In this document: positions 44,799 through 54,311 of the stretch, piece by piece
Position numbering within the stretch: the first letter of the stretch is position 1
Layout of the letters: each line of letters begins with the position of its first letter
From: Natrinema marinum
GTDB taxonomy: Archaea > Halobacteriota > Halobacteria > Halobacteriales > Natrialbaceae
Direction: 5' to 3'
Assembly: GCF_024296685.1 (NCBI RefSeq)
Contig: NZ_CP100763.1
Span: 1,178,001-1,242,000, forward strand
Length of the DNA: 64,000 nucleotides
The notes under the pieces: generated by a model
Seen by the model: the letters and a program-made list of their open reading frames with translations, nothing else
Told to the model about the DNA's origin: nothing
The model's database searches: none
Translations under genes and position numbers: made by a program

Positions 44799-46466
44799 TC
44801 AGTGGCCGGAATCCGATGTCTCGCCCACGCCGAGATCTACGTCCCGTCCGAAGGGGCCGATGGTTTCCTCGGCGAGCGCTTTCTGTCGCACGTTGAGCAT
44901 CCCGACGTCCTGGTAGGAGGTCGGGCCGGGGACCTGGTGGGCTTCGGGGCCGGGTTGGTGCCCGAGGTAGTCGACGTTCGGGTTCGTGCCGAAGTCCCCG
45001 AGCAGTTCGAACTCGTTTTCGGGCGCGTCGACGTAGTCTTCGAACAGTTCCTGGGCGACATCCGCTTGAGTAGAGACCGGTACGTCCTGCTGTGGCCCCT
45101 GAAACTGTTCGACCGTCAGCCCGAGTTGCTGGAGCGTCTGCTGACTGGTGAGGTCCAGTCCGGTCGTTTCGATCGCGTTCGCGACTTCGACGATGGTTTG
45201 CTCTTTGTCCGGGAGGGTATCGCCCGGCGACGCTTCCTCCTCGTAGTCTTGCTGTGTAAGCTGGATCGCCGCCACGAGCGCGATTCGTCCCGTATTGAAC
45301 TCCGGAACGGCGTCGATAACCGCGTCTAGATCCCCGTCGACGCCCTGAAGGGACGAACTGGCCGCATCCGGCGACGGGAGCGCCGAGTACAGATTGATGA
45401 CCGTTCGTGCTCTGGCGGGATTGCTCCTGTACCGCTCCGGGTCGCTCGCGGGGTTGTTCTTGTCGCCGAACTGGATCACGTTCGGCGGACAGGCCATCTC
45501 GCAGGCCGTCGTGCCGACGAGTTCGTCGCCCATGTTCCCGTCCTGACGGGGCGGATCGAAGACGCACTTCGACATGACGCCGCGGGGTGCTCGACTGCTG
45601 ACCCAGCGGTCACGTTGATCGTACATCATATCCGAATCGATCTCCTCGACATCGACGTTCGGCTCGCCCCACTGAAAGTAGTTGACGCCGTACGGACAGG
45701 CGACCTGACAGTAGCGACAGCCGATACAGATATCGTAGTCGGTCAGCACCAGCCCGCCCTCTTCGCGCGTGTGTCGCGCCGTCGTCGGGCACACCTTCTC
45801 GCAGGGAGCGTCCGTACAGTGTTGGCACGGCCGGACGAGGTAGTTGAAGTCTTGAACGCTCTCGTAGTTGTCCGGTTCTGGCGACTCGACCTGCCCGTCC
45901 TCGAACGCGAGGACGTACATCCAGTTGGCACCCAGATCCCAGTTGTGCTCCTCGTTGCAGGCGACGACACAGGAGAGACAGCCATCGCAGTGCTCGAGGT
46001 CGATCGTCATCCCCCACTGCGTTGCGTCCTCGTCGGGTTCGACCTCGCCCGCCTCCTCGACGGCCGGCTGCTCCGGCTCCTGCTGGTCGACCGCTCCCCA
46101 GCCGAGACTGGCGAATCCGGCACCGGCGGCCCCTTTCTTGAGCACCTCGCGACGGGACTCGTCGCCGGTGAGCGACGAGAGCAGCGATCCAGACTCCGCG
46201 TCGTCGACATCGTCGGGACTGGCGATCGGCCGCTCGTCTTCGCCGAACTCCTCCATCACGTCCTCGTGATAGCGTTCGTGGAACTCCTCCTCGGAGAGTT
46301 CCCCCTTCGTGACCCGCATCGCATCTTTCCCCATCTCCATGCCGAGTTTCGTATCGTACTCGGTGTCGTCGAGCATGTCCTCGAGGTCGTCCTGCCACGC
46401 TTCCCCGAGCGGGTGGAACGCCTCGTCGTCCGCATCGGACACCTCGTCGGTGTTCTCGGAACTCAT
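44799..46466 (-). CDS. Iron-sulfur (DmsB/PsrB/NarH-type) electron-transfer subunit
   Basis: A 555-residue protein with four [4Fe-4S]-type Cys clusters: CDGCLSCVVAC, CQHCTDAPCEKVC, CIGCRYCQVACPYG and a divergent CVFD...CEMACP. A twin-arginine motif SRREVLKKGAAGAGFASLG sits near residue 105, after an acidic N-terminal domain, so the protein may be exported by Tat with an unusually long front or use this as an internal anchor. The last 180 residues are an extra helical domain. No molybdopterin or NrfD-type partner is in the window. Confidence 0.8.
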   Translation of the reverse strand: MSSENTDEVSDADDEAFHPLGEAWQDDLEDMLDDTEYDTKLGMEMGKDAMRVTKGELSEEEFHERYHEDVMEEFGEDERPIASPDDVDDAESGSLLSSLTGDESRREVLKKGAAGAGFASLGWGAVDQQEPEQPAVEEAGEVEPDEDATQWGMTIDLEHCDGCLSCVVACNEEHNWDLGANWMYVLAFEDGQVESPEPDNYESVQDFNYLVRPCQHCTDAPCEKVCPTTARHTREEGGLVLTDYDICIGCRYCQVACPYGVNYFQWGEPNVDVEEIDSDMMYDQRDRWVSSRAPRGVMSKCVFDPPRQDGNMGDELVGTTACEMACPPNVIQFGDKNNPASDPERYRSNPARARTVINLYSALPSPDAASSSLQGVDGDLDAVIDAVPEFNTGRIALVAAIQLTQQDYEEEASPGDTLPDKEQTIVEVANAIETTGLDLTSQQTLQQLGLTVEQFQGPQQDVPVSTQADVAQELFEDYVDAPENEFELLGDFGTNPNVDYLGHQPGPEAHQVPGPTSYQDVGMLNVRQKALAEETIGPFGRDVDLGVGETSDSGH

Positions 46467-46800
46467 CACACCCACCCCGTTTGAGCCGGTAGATCTCGAG
46501 TTGCGTACATTGGTTTGTCGTAGCATGAATACTACCGGGAGGATCTCCGTATGACTCCGCCCTGCGAGTGACGGGCCATAGACACCGCTCGCCATATCGC
46601 GCCGTGAAACGCGTCGAGACGGCGTCCGGATGACGTGGAAACGAGGACACTTCGCTCGCGCTGTGGCTCACCGCGGTCGAACCCCCGTGTTGTGCCTTTC
46701 GAAACGAACCACTCGCTTCGCGGTGCTTGCGGCTTCACCGTTCGCTAATCCGTGGCGAATACGCGCCACGCGGTGCTCGCCGGCTTGTGTCGCGAAGAAG
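46467..46800. other. Intergenic region between iron-sulfur gene and tRNA
   Basis: No gene recognised. It contains several scattered GC-rich inverted repeats (for instance GCGAATACGC/GCGGTGC type) and short tracts rich in TTCGC; nothing that defines an element. Confidence 0.45.
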
Positions 46801-46885
46801 CGCCGAGAGGGAGATTTGAACTCCCGAGTCCGTGAGGACAGTAGATTTCGAATCTACCGCCTTGGCCGGGCTAGGCTATCTCGGC
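46801..46885 (-). tRNA. tRNA-Ser(CGA)
   Basis: Read on the minus strand, 5' GCCGAGA pairs with TCTCGGC at the 3' end plus a G discriminator; CCA is not encoded. The anticodon stem TAGAT/ATCTA carries loop TTCGAAA, anticodon CGA, decoding UCG. A long variable arm (TGTCCTCACGGACT) marks class II serine tRNA, and GTTCAAAT is the T-loop. Length 85 bases. No intron is apparent. Confidence 0.9.
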
Positions 46886-47034
46886 TCACTCGTTCCTACT
46901 CGAGAGACGTTTTTACCCGTTTCGATTTTTCGCGTCCCTGTGACCGAGTCGCGTCCGGGTGGGTCGCCGGTCGCCGCCCGCCGCAGCCACGCCGAACCGG
47001 TCGCGGCTACTACTCGCGACGGTCGTCCGGGTCC

Positions 47035-49725
47035 TCAGCCGGTGTTTTTCATTCCGGCAGCGATCCCCTTGACCGTCAGCCGCAGCGTCCGCTCCTCGAT
47101 GTCCGTCCGGTGGGTCCGATCGAGCAGGTAGACCTGCAACAGGTTCAGGGGGTCGACGTAAGGGTTCCGGCGCTCTAAGTTCTCCCCGAGCCAGTCGCGG
47201 GTGTGGAGCCGGTCGCGCTGGCCGATCTTCTGGATCAGTTCGGCCGCTCGTTCGTACTCGCCGGTCAGCCGCGGGAAGAACCGCTCGCGGAGGTCCGCGT
47301 CCGCCATGTCGGCGTAGCGCTCGGCGATCTCGAGTTCGGTTCGGGACAGCGAGAGCGCGGCATTGTCGAGCGTCGTTCGGAAGAACGGCCACTCCTCGTA
47401 CATCGTCTGAAGCGTCTCCATCGAGCCGCCGTCGTCCAGGTAGGCGTCGACGCCCGTCGCGATCGCGTACCAGCCGGGCAGGATACACCGTGACTGAGTC
47501 CACGAGAACACCCACGGGATCGCCCGCAGGTCTTCGACGGTGCGCTCGCCCGACCGGGAGGCCGGCCGCGAGCCCAGGTCGAGGTCCTCGATGACCGTGA
47601 TCGGCGTCGCCTGCTCGAAGTACTGGACGAAGCCGTCGCTCTCGAGCAGATCGCGGTACTCCTGGCGGGCGGCGTCGGCCATCGTCTCCATGGCCTCGAG
47701 CCACGCCTCGCGGACCACCTCTTCGGGCTGGTCGACCGCGCGTTTGCGCGCACGAAGCTGGGCGTTGAGCATCTGCTCGATGTTGCGCTCGGCGATGCGA
47801 GGGTTGCCGTACTTCTCGGCGATGGCCTCGCCCTGCTCGGTGAACTTGACCTGGCCCGTCACCGTCGAGTTCGGCAGCGCGAGTAGTGCCTCATTCATGG
47901 GGCCGCCGCCCCGCGAGATCGAGCCGCCGCGGCCGTGGAACAGCCGCATCGTCACGTCGTGATCGTCACAGATTTCGCCGAGCCGGCGCTGGTTCTTGTA
48001 CAGCGACCAGTTGGCCGCCAGAAAGCCGTTTTCCTTGTTCGAGTCCGAATACCCCAGCATGATCTCCTGGGTGCGCCCGCGGGCCTCGAGGGCCTGCGCG
48101 TAGGCCTCGTTTTCGAACAGCGTGCCCATGATCCGTCGGGCCCCCGAGAGGGCGTACTCGGTCTCGAGCAGGGGAACGATGTCGACGCCGCTGTGCTCCG
48201 GCAACGAGACGACGCCGGCCTGATCGGCCAGGAAGAGCACCTCAAGGACGTGGCTGGGCTCCTCGGTCATCGAGATGCAGTAGGTGTCGATGGCGTGGAC
48301 GCCGTACTCGGTCTGCCACTCGGCGAGGCTGTCGAACAACTCGAGGACGCGCGCGGAGTCCGCCGAGAGCCCGTCGGTCGCACTGAGGTCGATCACCGGC
48401 TCGTCCTGTAACACGGCGTCGGTGAGGAACTCGACGCGCTCGTCCTCCAAGAGGTCGTGGTAGTCGATCCCCTCAGCCTCGAGGGCTTCGGCGATGGCGT
48501 CGGTGTGTTTCTGCTGGTGGTCCCGCAGGTCGAGACTCGCCAGCGAGAGCCCGAACGTCGCGACCTGTCGTCGGATCGGGTCGACGTGGGCCTCGACGAC
48601 GCTCTCGGCCCCGTTGTTGCGCAGGCTCGTCGCGATCACCTCAAGGTCGGAGAGGAGATCGTCGACCTCGTCGTAGCCGCCCGGCCGAACGTCGCCGACC
48701 CGATGGAGCCGCTCGCGCATGAGTTTGAGCTTCTGCCGGTAGGGTTCGCCGGGGTAGCGCTCTTCGGCCGTGCGCGCGCTACCCGGCAGGCGCTCGCGGT
48801 CGCGCTCGAGGGAAACCTGAAACTCGGAGCCGGCGTCGATCCGGCTCCCGTCCTGGCTCAGCACGCCCGAGAGGCGCTTGAGTTGGTCGCGGTAGCGCTC
48901 CAGAATGACCTCGCGCTGGCGCTCGAGGGTGTTGGCCGTCACCTCGGGGGTGACGTAGGGGTTGCCGTCGCGGTCGCTGCCGGCCCACGAGCGGAACTCG
49001 AAGAGCTTCGGAATGTCGAGCGTGCCGGGAACTTCGTCGTCGATGGCGTCGTCGAGTTCGTCGTAGACCTCGCCGACGACATCGAACAGCGTGTTCTCCA
49101 AGTACCATTGAACGTTGCGCGCCTCGTCTTCGGGCTCGGGCTGGCGATTGCGCACCTGCGGGGTCTGCCAGAGGCTCGTCACCTCCGCGTCGATATCACG
49201 CCAGACCTGACTTTCTTCCTTCTCGGTCAGCAGGCGCTCGTCTAACGTCTCGAGATACGTCGAGATCGTCCGCAGCTTCGATTTGACCGTCTTGCGTCGT
49301 GCCTCGGTTGGGTGCGCCGTAAAGGTCGGCTCGATCAACACGTCGTCTAGAATCTGGCGGACCGTTTCGACGTCGGCCTCGCCGAGTTCCTCGGCCGCGG
49401 TCTCGAGGCTGTCCGCGAGCGTTCCCTCGTGAGATTCGGACCGGATCGTCCGAACCCGCTCGCGCTCCTCCGCGAGGTTGATCAGCTCGAAGTAAGTCGT
49501 GAAGCCCCGGGCGACGACCCGCTGTTGATGCGGCGAGAGCCCCTCGAGTTCGGTGATTAGCGATTCGCGCGACTCGCGTTCGCCCGATCGGTACTCGATC
49601 GCGGCCCGCCGACACGACTCGACCGTCTCGAAGTCCCGTCGAGACGTCTGGTCCTCGAGTACGTCACCGAGCAGCGCACCGAGTTCGCGGACATCCTGGC
49701 GGACATCCCTGTTATGGAGGCGCAT
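47035..49725 (-). CDS. ppc: Phosphoenolpyruvate carboxylase, bacterial-type
   Basis: An 896-residue enzyme converting PEP and bicarbonate to oxaloacetate. FTAHPTEARR (about residues 134-143) holds the catalytic His; GYSDSNKENG (about 540) and FHGRGGSISRGGGP (about 580) are the lysine and glycine loops; the C-terminus MKNTG matches the tetramer-contact region. Length is that of bacterial-type PEPC, not the roughly 500-residue archaeal PEPC-A. The ATG at 49725 fits; a longer open frame to 49965 has no homologous sequence. Confidence 0.95.
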   Translation of the reverse strand: MRLHNRDVRQDVRELGALLGDVLEDQTSRRDFETVESCRRAAIEYRSGERESRESLITELEGLSPHQQRVVARGFTTYFELINLAEERERVRTIRSESHEGTLADSLETAAEELGEADVETVRQILDDVLIEPTFTAHPTEARRKTVKSKLRTISTYLETLDERLLTEKEESQVWRDIDAEVTSLWQTPQVRNRQPEPEDEARNVQWYLENTLFDVVGEVYDELDDAIDDEVPGTLDIPKLFEFRSWAGSDRDGNPYVTPEVTANTLERQREVILERYRDQLKRLSGVLSQDGSRIDAGSEFQVSLERDRERLPGSARTAEERYPGEPYRQKLKLMRERLHRVGDVRPGGYDEVDDLLSDLEVIATSLRNNGAESVVEAHVDPIRRQVATFGLSLASLDLRDHQQKHTDAIAEALEAEGIDYHDLLEDERVEFLTDAVLQDEPVIDLSATDGLSADSARVLELFDSLAEWQTEYGVHAIDTYCISMTEEPSHVLEVLFLADQAGVVSLPEHSGVDIVPLLETEYALSGARRIMGTLFENEAYAQALEARGRTQEIMLGYSDSNKENGFLAANWSLYKNQRRLGEICDDHDVTMRLFHGRGGSISRGGGPMNEALLALPNSTVTGQVKFTEQGEAIAEKYGNPRIAERNIEQMLNAQLRARKRAVDQPEEVVREAWLEAMETMADAARQEYRDLLESDGFVQYFEQATPITVIEDLDLGSRPASRSGERTVEDLRAIPWVFSWTQSRCILPGWYAIATGVDAYLDDGGSMETLQTMYEEWPFFRTTLDNAALSLSRTELEIAERYADMADADLRERFFPRLTGEYERAAELIQKIGQRDRLHTRDWLGENLERRNPYVDPLNLLQVYLLDRTHRTDIEERTLRLTVKGIAAGMKNTG

Positions 49726-50114
49726 GTCAGGTGCATGGACGCGGCGCGTCAAAACTCCTTGTACGCGCAGGTCGCGTCTCCGAACCGATGGCGCGAACCG
49801 CCACGCCGTGAGATCGGATTGGAACCGAGATTCTTCGAGGGCCAGTCCTCGCGGACCGGCTCGTCCGAGCGGTCCAGCACCTCGCCGACTCACTCGCGAG
49901 TCGCTCCTCGTGGGATGCTCGTTGCTTCGGAGGGTGAGGCGTCCGTACACCGCGATCGCTATCACGAGGACAGCGAATCCGCTCGTCGGGCATCCAGTTC
50001 ACGATGGGAGTCGCAGACCCATTCTCGAGGCCGCATCTCGAATCAGCGCCCCACCGACGTGCCGGTGGACGGGCTACGGAGCCGACCGGTCTCCTCGCTC
50101 GTCGCCGAGCGGCG
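49726..50114. other. Intergenic region upstream of ppc
   Basis: About 390 bases without a convincing gene. A minus-strand frame (about 49900-49990) encodes a hydrophobic stretch FAVLVIAIAVYGRL but has no start codon and a stop just upstream, so it is at best a remnant. Confidence 0.45.
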
Positions 50115-50240
50115 TCAGTCGCAGACGCTCGTCCCACAGCTGGCGCAGATATCGTCTCGCCAGGGGACCGTGATCCGCACGGCTCGTTTGGCGTCGCAGT
50201 TCGAACAGTGGGTCGTTTTGGTTAGTATATTTTCTGACAT
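50115..50240 (-). CDS. 41-residue zinc-ribbon microprotein
   Basis: ATG at 50240 encodes MSENILTKTTHCSNCDAKRA..., with CSNC and CASC pairs 16 residues apart, ending GTSVCD. It is the same length as the 9185-9310 protein but not closely alike. A purine-rich stretch (GGGGGCGGAAACG) precedes the ATG. Confidence 0.65.
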   Translation of the reverse strand: MSENILTKTTHCSNCDAKRAVRITVPWRDDICASCGTSVCD

Positions 50241-50606
50241 CGTTTCCGCCCCCGTTTCTCCTCCGGGATCGCTCGGACTACTGTTACCCCCTATCTGTGA
50301 TTACTTAACAGTTCCGAATAGTTAAATTTCCACTTATATATCCAGTGCCGGTTCGGGGACGTTACTGGGGTCGGTAATTCGTCCCGTCGAGCGAGCGACG
50401 AATTCTGCTTGTTCTACAGCGGACTCTCGCTGAGACGACCGCTTCGTCGAGTTCGAGCCCGCTCGAGCGCCGCCGGGACGACGAGACCGCGGCTGTCGTC
50501 CGTGACGACCGTGAGGGCTGTCCCCGTGGCGAACGGGAGACTCGAGACCGCTCACTCGAGCAGCGAAAACGCGGCGAACCGCTCCGGTCGCGACGATCGT
50601 ACGTCG
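50241..50606. other. Region with AT-rich promoter and no large gene
   Basis: Contains a TATATAAG-type box on the minus strand (about 50336-50343) and the inverted repeat TTAAC...GTTAA at 50305-50325, about 65 bases upstream of the microprotein ATG 50240. The rest, up to the epimerase stop at 50607, is without a recognisable gene. Confidence 0.5.
50305..50343 (-). promoter_or_regulatory. AT-rich promoter with inverted repeat
   Basis: Minus-strand TATATAAG (about 50336-50343) followed by TTAAC-11 bases-GTTAA (50305-50325). It likely drives the 41-residue zinc protein with a leader of about 70 bases that holds GGAGGAG, a Shine-Dalgarno-like run. Confidence 0.4.
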
Positions 50607-51536
50607 TTACTCGTCTGTGTACTGGGCACAGACCCGCCGGATCCCTTCCTCGAAGTCGATCGCGGGCTCCCAGCCGGTTTCCTCGCGGATCTTCGAGGAA
50701 TCGGCGCAGGTGTCGTGGACGTACACCGATTCGGGGATCGGGTTCTCGACGTACTCGGGCTCGATATCGGTGCCGAGTTCGTCGTTGATCATCTCGACGA
50801 CGGTGTTGAAGTCGTATGCCTCGCCGGTTCCGAGGTTGTAGATCCCGTCGAGTTCGTGGGCCGCGGCCAGCTCGAGCCCGCGGACGATATCGTCGACGTG
50901 GGTGAAATCGCGGGTCTGCGTGCCGTCGCCGTAGAGGACGGGCGCGTCGCCGTCGGCGATATCGTCGGCGAACTGGGCGATCACGTTGGCGTACTCGCCT
51001 TTGTGTTCCTCGGCACCGCCGTAGCCCTGATAGACCGAGAAAAAGCGCATGCCGGCCGCGGTCATGCCGTAGTGGTTCGCGAAGTACTCCCCGTAGCGCT
51101 CGCGGGCGAGCTTCGAGGCCTCGTAGCCGGTGTTGACCGTCACCGGCATGTCCTCCGGCGAGGGCTCGGTGCGGCTCCCGTAGATCGACGAGGTCGACGC
51201 GTAGACGACCGTCTCGCAGCCCTCCTGACGAGCCTGTTCGACGACGTTGACGAACCCCTCGACGTTGACGCGGGCACCCGTCGTCGGATCGTCCTCGTGC
51301 ATCGCGTACGACGACAGCGCCGCCAGGTGGAAGACGATGTCCACGTCGGTCGGCAAGTCGTCGTCGAGCACGCTCGCGTTCACGAAGTCCACGTCGTCGG
51401 AGAGGTTTTCGGGCGTCCCCAGATAGCAGTCGTCGACGACGGTCACGTCGTTGTCCGCAGCCAGGTGGTTCGCCAGATTCGAACCGATGAATCCCGCCCC
51501 GCCGGTAACGAGGACGGATCGCTCCTCGAGGTCCAT
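50607..51536 (-). CDS. NAD-dependent nucleotide-sugar epimerase/dehydratase (GalE-like)
   Basis: A 309-residue extended SDR. TGGAGFIGSNLA at residues 11-22 binds NAD; the catalytic Tyr-x3-Lys is TGYEASK (about 145). Late motifs YNLGTGEAYDF and PIPESVYVHDT are typical of UDP-glucose 4-epimerase and dTDP-glucose-type enzymes. Exact substrate not decidable. ATG 51536. Confidence 0.88.
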   Translation of the reverse strand: MDLEERSVLVTGGAGFIGSNLANHLAADNDVTVVDDCYLGTPENLSDDVDFVNASVLDDDLPTDVDIVFHLAALSSYAMHEDDPTTGARVNVEGFVNVVEQARQEGCETVVYASTSSIYGSRTEPSPEDMPVTVNTGYEASKLARERYGEYFANHYGMTAAGMRFFSVYQGYGGAEEHKGEYANVIAQFADDIADGDAPVLYGDGTQTRDFTHVDDIVRGLELAAAHELDGIYNLGTGEAYDFNTVVEMINDELGTDIEPEYVENPIPESVYVHDTCADSSKIREETGWEPAIDFEEGIRRVCAQYTDE

Positions 51537-51762
51537 ACGGAAACCCCCGTGCGGCGACGCATAGGTGTTGTGAAAGCCAGTCTGGAGGCGGCGACGGCAT
51601 GGCGGACGCACCGGTCGCCGGCTCGAGGTCCTGCACGCGTCCGCGCTCGAGGACGAACGAGGCGAGACGGCCCTATATGTGGGACGTGAACACACATCAT
51701 TCGATGCGGCTCGAGTTAGTTTAACGCGCCAGCGGCCCTGAGACACCGGATATGGACCTAGC

Positions 51763-51770
51763 TTTACTAT
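51763..51770 (+). promoter_or_regulatory. TATA box of the MFS transporter gene
   Basis: TTTACTAT, 23-30 bases before GTG 51793; supports the GTG start and a leaderless transcript. Confidence 0.5.
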
Positions 51771-51792
51771 ACCCGATAGCAAAGGCCCGCAG

Positions 51793-53115
51793 GTGAATCC
51801 GCTTTCGAATCCGTATCGGCGACGGTGGCTCGGGTGGGGCCTGCTCGTCGGGTCGTTCTTTCTCGTGAGCCTCCATCGCACGTCGACCGCGGTCCTCTCC
51901 GAACAGTTGATGCAGTCGTTCGACACGACGGCGACGAGCCTCGGACTGCTCCACTCGTCGTTTTTCTACCTCTACGCGGCCTTTCAGGTGCCGGCCGGGC
52001 TGCTGACGGACCGCTACGGGGCGCGTGCGATCGCCGCGGCGGGGACGATCCTGATGAGCGTCGGCGCGCTAGCCTTCGGCCTCGCGACGACCTACGCGCT
52101 GGCCTTCCTCGGGCGGCTGTGCATCGGGCTCGGTGCGAGCGTGTTGTTCGTCGCCGTGTTGCGCTTCTGTGCAAACTGGTTCCGGCCGGACGAGTTCGGG
52201 ACGATGACCGGCGTGACCTTCAGCGTCGGTATTCTGGGCGGACTGGCGGCGACGACGCCGCTCGCGATCGCCGTCACGACCGTTGGCTGGCGGCCCTCGA
52301 TGCTCGGCCTCGGCGCGGTCGGGCTCGCGGCCGCCGTCGGTATCGCCCTCCTCTCGCACGATTCGCCGGCCGACGCGGGCCTGCCGCCGATCGAGGACGT
52401 GCCAGATCGGCCGGACGTGACCTCGGCCGCGACGCTCAAGCGGTACGTCGCGGACGCGGTCAGAGAGCCCGAGACCTGGCTACTCGGGACGATGCTCTTT
52501 TTCATGACCGGCATCGGGATCACTATCTTCGGCCTGTGGGGGATTCCCTATCTGGTCCAAACCCACGACATTTCCGTGACCGAAGCGTCGGTCTACCTCC
52601 TGCTCGGCAACGTCGGCGGGATGATTGGCCCGACGCTGTTCGGCTGGCTGTCCGATCGGTCGGGCAAGCGAACGGGACTCATCGTCCTCTCGACGGTCAT
52701 CTTCGGACTGACTTGGGGCGTGTTCGCCCTCTTTGGCACCGTTCCGCTGTTGCTCGTCGGCGCGATCTTCCTCTTCTCGCGGGTCCTGCGCGGGGGGATA
52801 CCGCTCGCCTATACGGTCATCAAAGAGCGCCATCCGGAGGGGGCCAGCGGCACCGTCATCGGCCTGATCAACACGATGGCGTGGACCGGCGCGGCGGTCT
52901 TCCCGGTCGTCCTCGGGGCCGCGCTCGACGCCTACTGGACCGGCCAGACCGTCAACGGCACCCGCGTCTACACGGAGTTCGGCTACCAGGTCGCGTTCGC
53001 CATCGCGACGGTGGCCGGGCTGATCGCCGCGGCTTGTGCGATCGCCCTCCACCTGCGGACGCGGGACGAACGGCCGCTCGAGTCGGGAGCGGACCTCGAG
53101 CAGTCGACGAGTTGA
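51793..53115 (+). CDS. Major facilitator superfamily transporter
   Basis: A 440-residue protein with twelve predicted membrane helices; DRYGAR (loop 2-3) and SDRSGKR (loop 8-9) are the MFS signature. The first helix has SLHRTSTAVLS and the RWFRPDEF-type loop between helices 4-5. Substrate class cannot be read. It starts at GTG and is not in an obvious operon with the downstream MaoC gene (117 bases apart). Confidence 0.88.
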   Translation: MNPLSNPYRRRWLGWGLLVGSFFLVSLHRTSTAVLSEQLMQSFDTTATSLGLLHSSFFYLYAAFQVPAGLLTDRYGARAIAAAGTILMSVGALAFGLATTYALAFLGRLCIGLGASVLFVAVLRFCANWFRPDEFGTMTGVTFSVGILGGLAATTPLAIAVTTVGWRPSMLGLGAVGLAAAVGIALLSHDSPADAGLPPIEDVPDRPDVTSAATLKRYVADAVREPETWLLGTMLFFMTGIGITIFGLWGIPYLVQTHDISVTEASVYLLLGNVGGMIGPTLFGWLSDRSGKRTGLIVLSTVIFGLTWGVFALFGTVPLLLVGAIFLFSRVLRGGIPLAYTVIKERHPEGASGTVIGLINTMAWTGAAVFPVVLGAALDAYWTGQTVNGTRVYTEFGYQVAFAIATVAGLIAAACAIALHLRTRDERPLESGADLEQSTS

Positions 53116-53232
53116 CCGGTCGTCGGACACACGAGCGCTGACGGTCTGATTCGCTGCGGACGAGCTCTACGACAGCGGGCGACGCTGCCTCGTCCCACAG
53201 GTTCTTGCCGATACGTACCACACCACACGGCG

Positions 53233-53685
53233 ATGCGCTACTACGAAGACATCGAGGTCGGGGAGACAAACGAGTTCGGTGAGTACCACGTCACGAAAGC
53301 GGAGATCATCGAATTCGCCGAGCAGTACGATCCCCAGCCGTTCCACGTCGACGAAGACGCCGCCGAGGAGTCCGCCTTCGGCGAACTCGTCGCCTCCGGC
53401 TGGCACACCGCCGCGATGTGTATGCGGATGCTCGTCGACGGCCCGATTCAGGACCGAGCGAGCATGGGCGCCCGCGGCGTCGACGAACTCCGGTGGAAAC
53501 AGCCCGTCAAGCCCGGCGACACGCTCTCGATCCGCACCGAAGTGATCGACAAGCGCGTCTCCGAGAGCGATCCCCGGCGGGGGTACGTCGACAGCCGACT
53601 CCAGGGGGTCACTCAGGACGGCGATGTCGTCATCTCCTGGATTGGACTGGGCATGATCGCACGTCGGAATCCGGGTGAGGAGTGA
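53233..53685 (+). CDS. MaoC-like hot-dog dehydratase
   Basis: A 150-residue single hot-dog-fold protein. The hydratase 2 motif is DPQPFHVDEDAAEESAFGELVASGWHTA, with the Asp and His dyad. It would hydrate enoyl-CoA or enoyl-thioesters. The next gene begins one base after its stop, so the two are co-transcribed. Confidence 0.85.
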   Translation: MRYYEDIEVGETNEFGEYHVTKAEIIEFAEQYDPQPFHVDEDAAEESAFGELVASGWHTAAMCMRMLVDGPIQDRASMGARGVDELRWKQPVKPGDTLSIRTEVIDKRVSESDPRRGYVDSRLQGVTQDGDVVISWIGLGMIARRNPGEE

Positions 53686-53686
53686 G

Positions 53687-54211
53687 ATGGCGCGGGTTCC
53701 GCTGCTCGAGGCCGAGGACTTGCCCGAGGAGTACCGCTACCTCTTCACCGAAAACGACGTCGGCGATGCCCACATCTTCCAGGCGATGGCGAACGCTCCC
53801 GAACTCATGCGGTGGTACATGCGCTACTCGACGCGGCTGTGGGACGTGCTGCCCGCCCGCGAGCGCGAGGTCGTGATCCTCGCGGCGGCGCGGGCGCTCG
53901 AGCACGAGTACGAGTGGCACCAGCACGTCCGACTGGGCTGCGAGGCGGGCGTCACCGACGCCGAGATCGACGCCATCAGCCGGGGGGATCTCGCGGCGCT
54001 CGAGGACCGCGACGCCGCGCTCGTCGCGTACGCTCGGAGCGTAGCACTGGGCGATCCGCGCGACGGCGATCACGACCGGCTCGGCGAACACTACGAGACG
54101 GATACCGTCGTCGGCGTCGCGATGCTCGCCAGTCATTACGTCTCGACGGCGCGGACGCTGGACGCGCTCGACGTGGCGACCGAGGAGCCGTTCGTCGGCT
54201 GGACGACGTAA
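53687..54211 (+). CDS. Carboxymuconolactone decarboxylase/AhpD-like protein
   Basis: A 174-residue helical protein. REREVVILAAARALEHEYEWHQHVRLGCEAGVTDAEIDAI is the CMD core; it has EYEWHQHV but not the redox CxxC of AhpD, so it is more likely a decarboxylase-type member. Start ATG 53687 follows the MaoC stop by one base. Confidence 0.78.
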   Translation: MARVPLLEAEDLPEEYRYLFTENDVGDAHIFQAMANAPELMRWYMRYSTRLWDVLPAREREVVILAAARALEHEYEWHQHVRLGCEAGVTDAEIDAISRGDLAALEDRDAALVAYARSVALGDPRDGDHDRLGEHYETDTVVGVAMLASHYVSTARTLDALDVATEEPFVGWTT

Positions 54212-54311
54212 CTCGTTGTTCCAGTCCGGAGACGGTTCGAATCACGCACCTGTCAACTACCGGGGAGAAAGCTATTTGCCGCGATTTCGCATCAGAAACA
54301 TTGATCCGACG

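Noticed and set aside
49726-49965. Upstream extension of the PEPC frame and a hydrophobic FAVLVIAIAVYGRL stretch
   Set aside because: No start codon before the hydrophobic part, a stop just upstream, and PEPC homologues begin at the ATG at 49725.
50409-51689. 426-codon plus-strand frame across the epimerase gene
   Set aside because: Antisense shadow of the epimerase; no recognisable protein.
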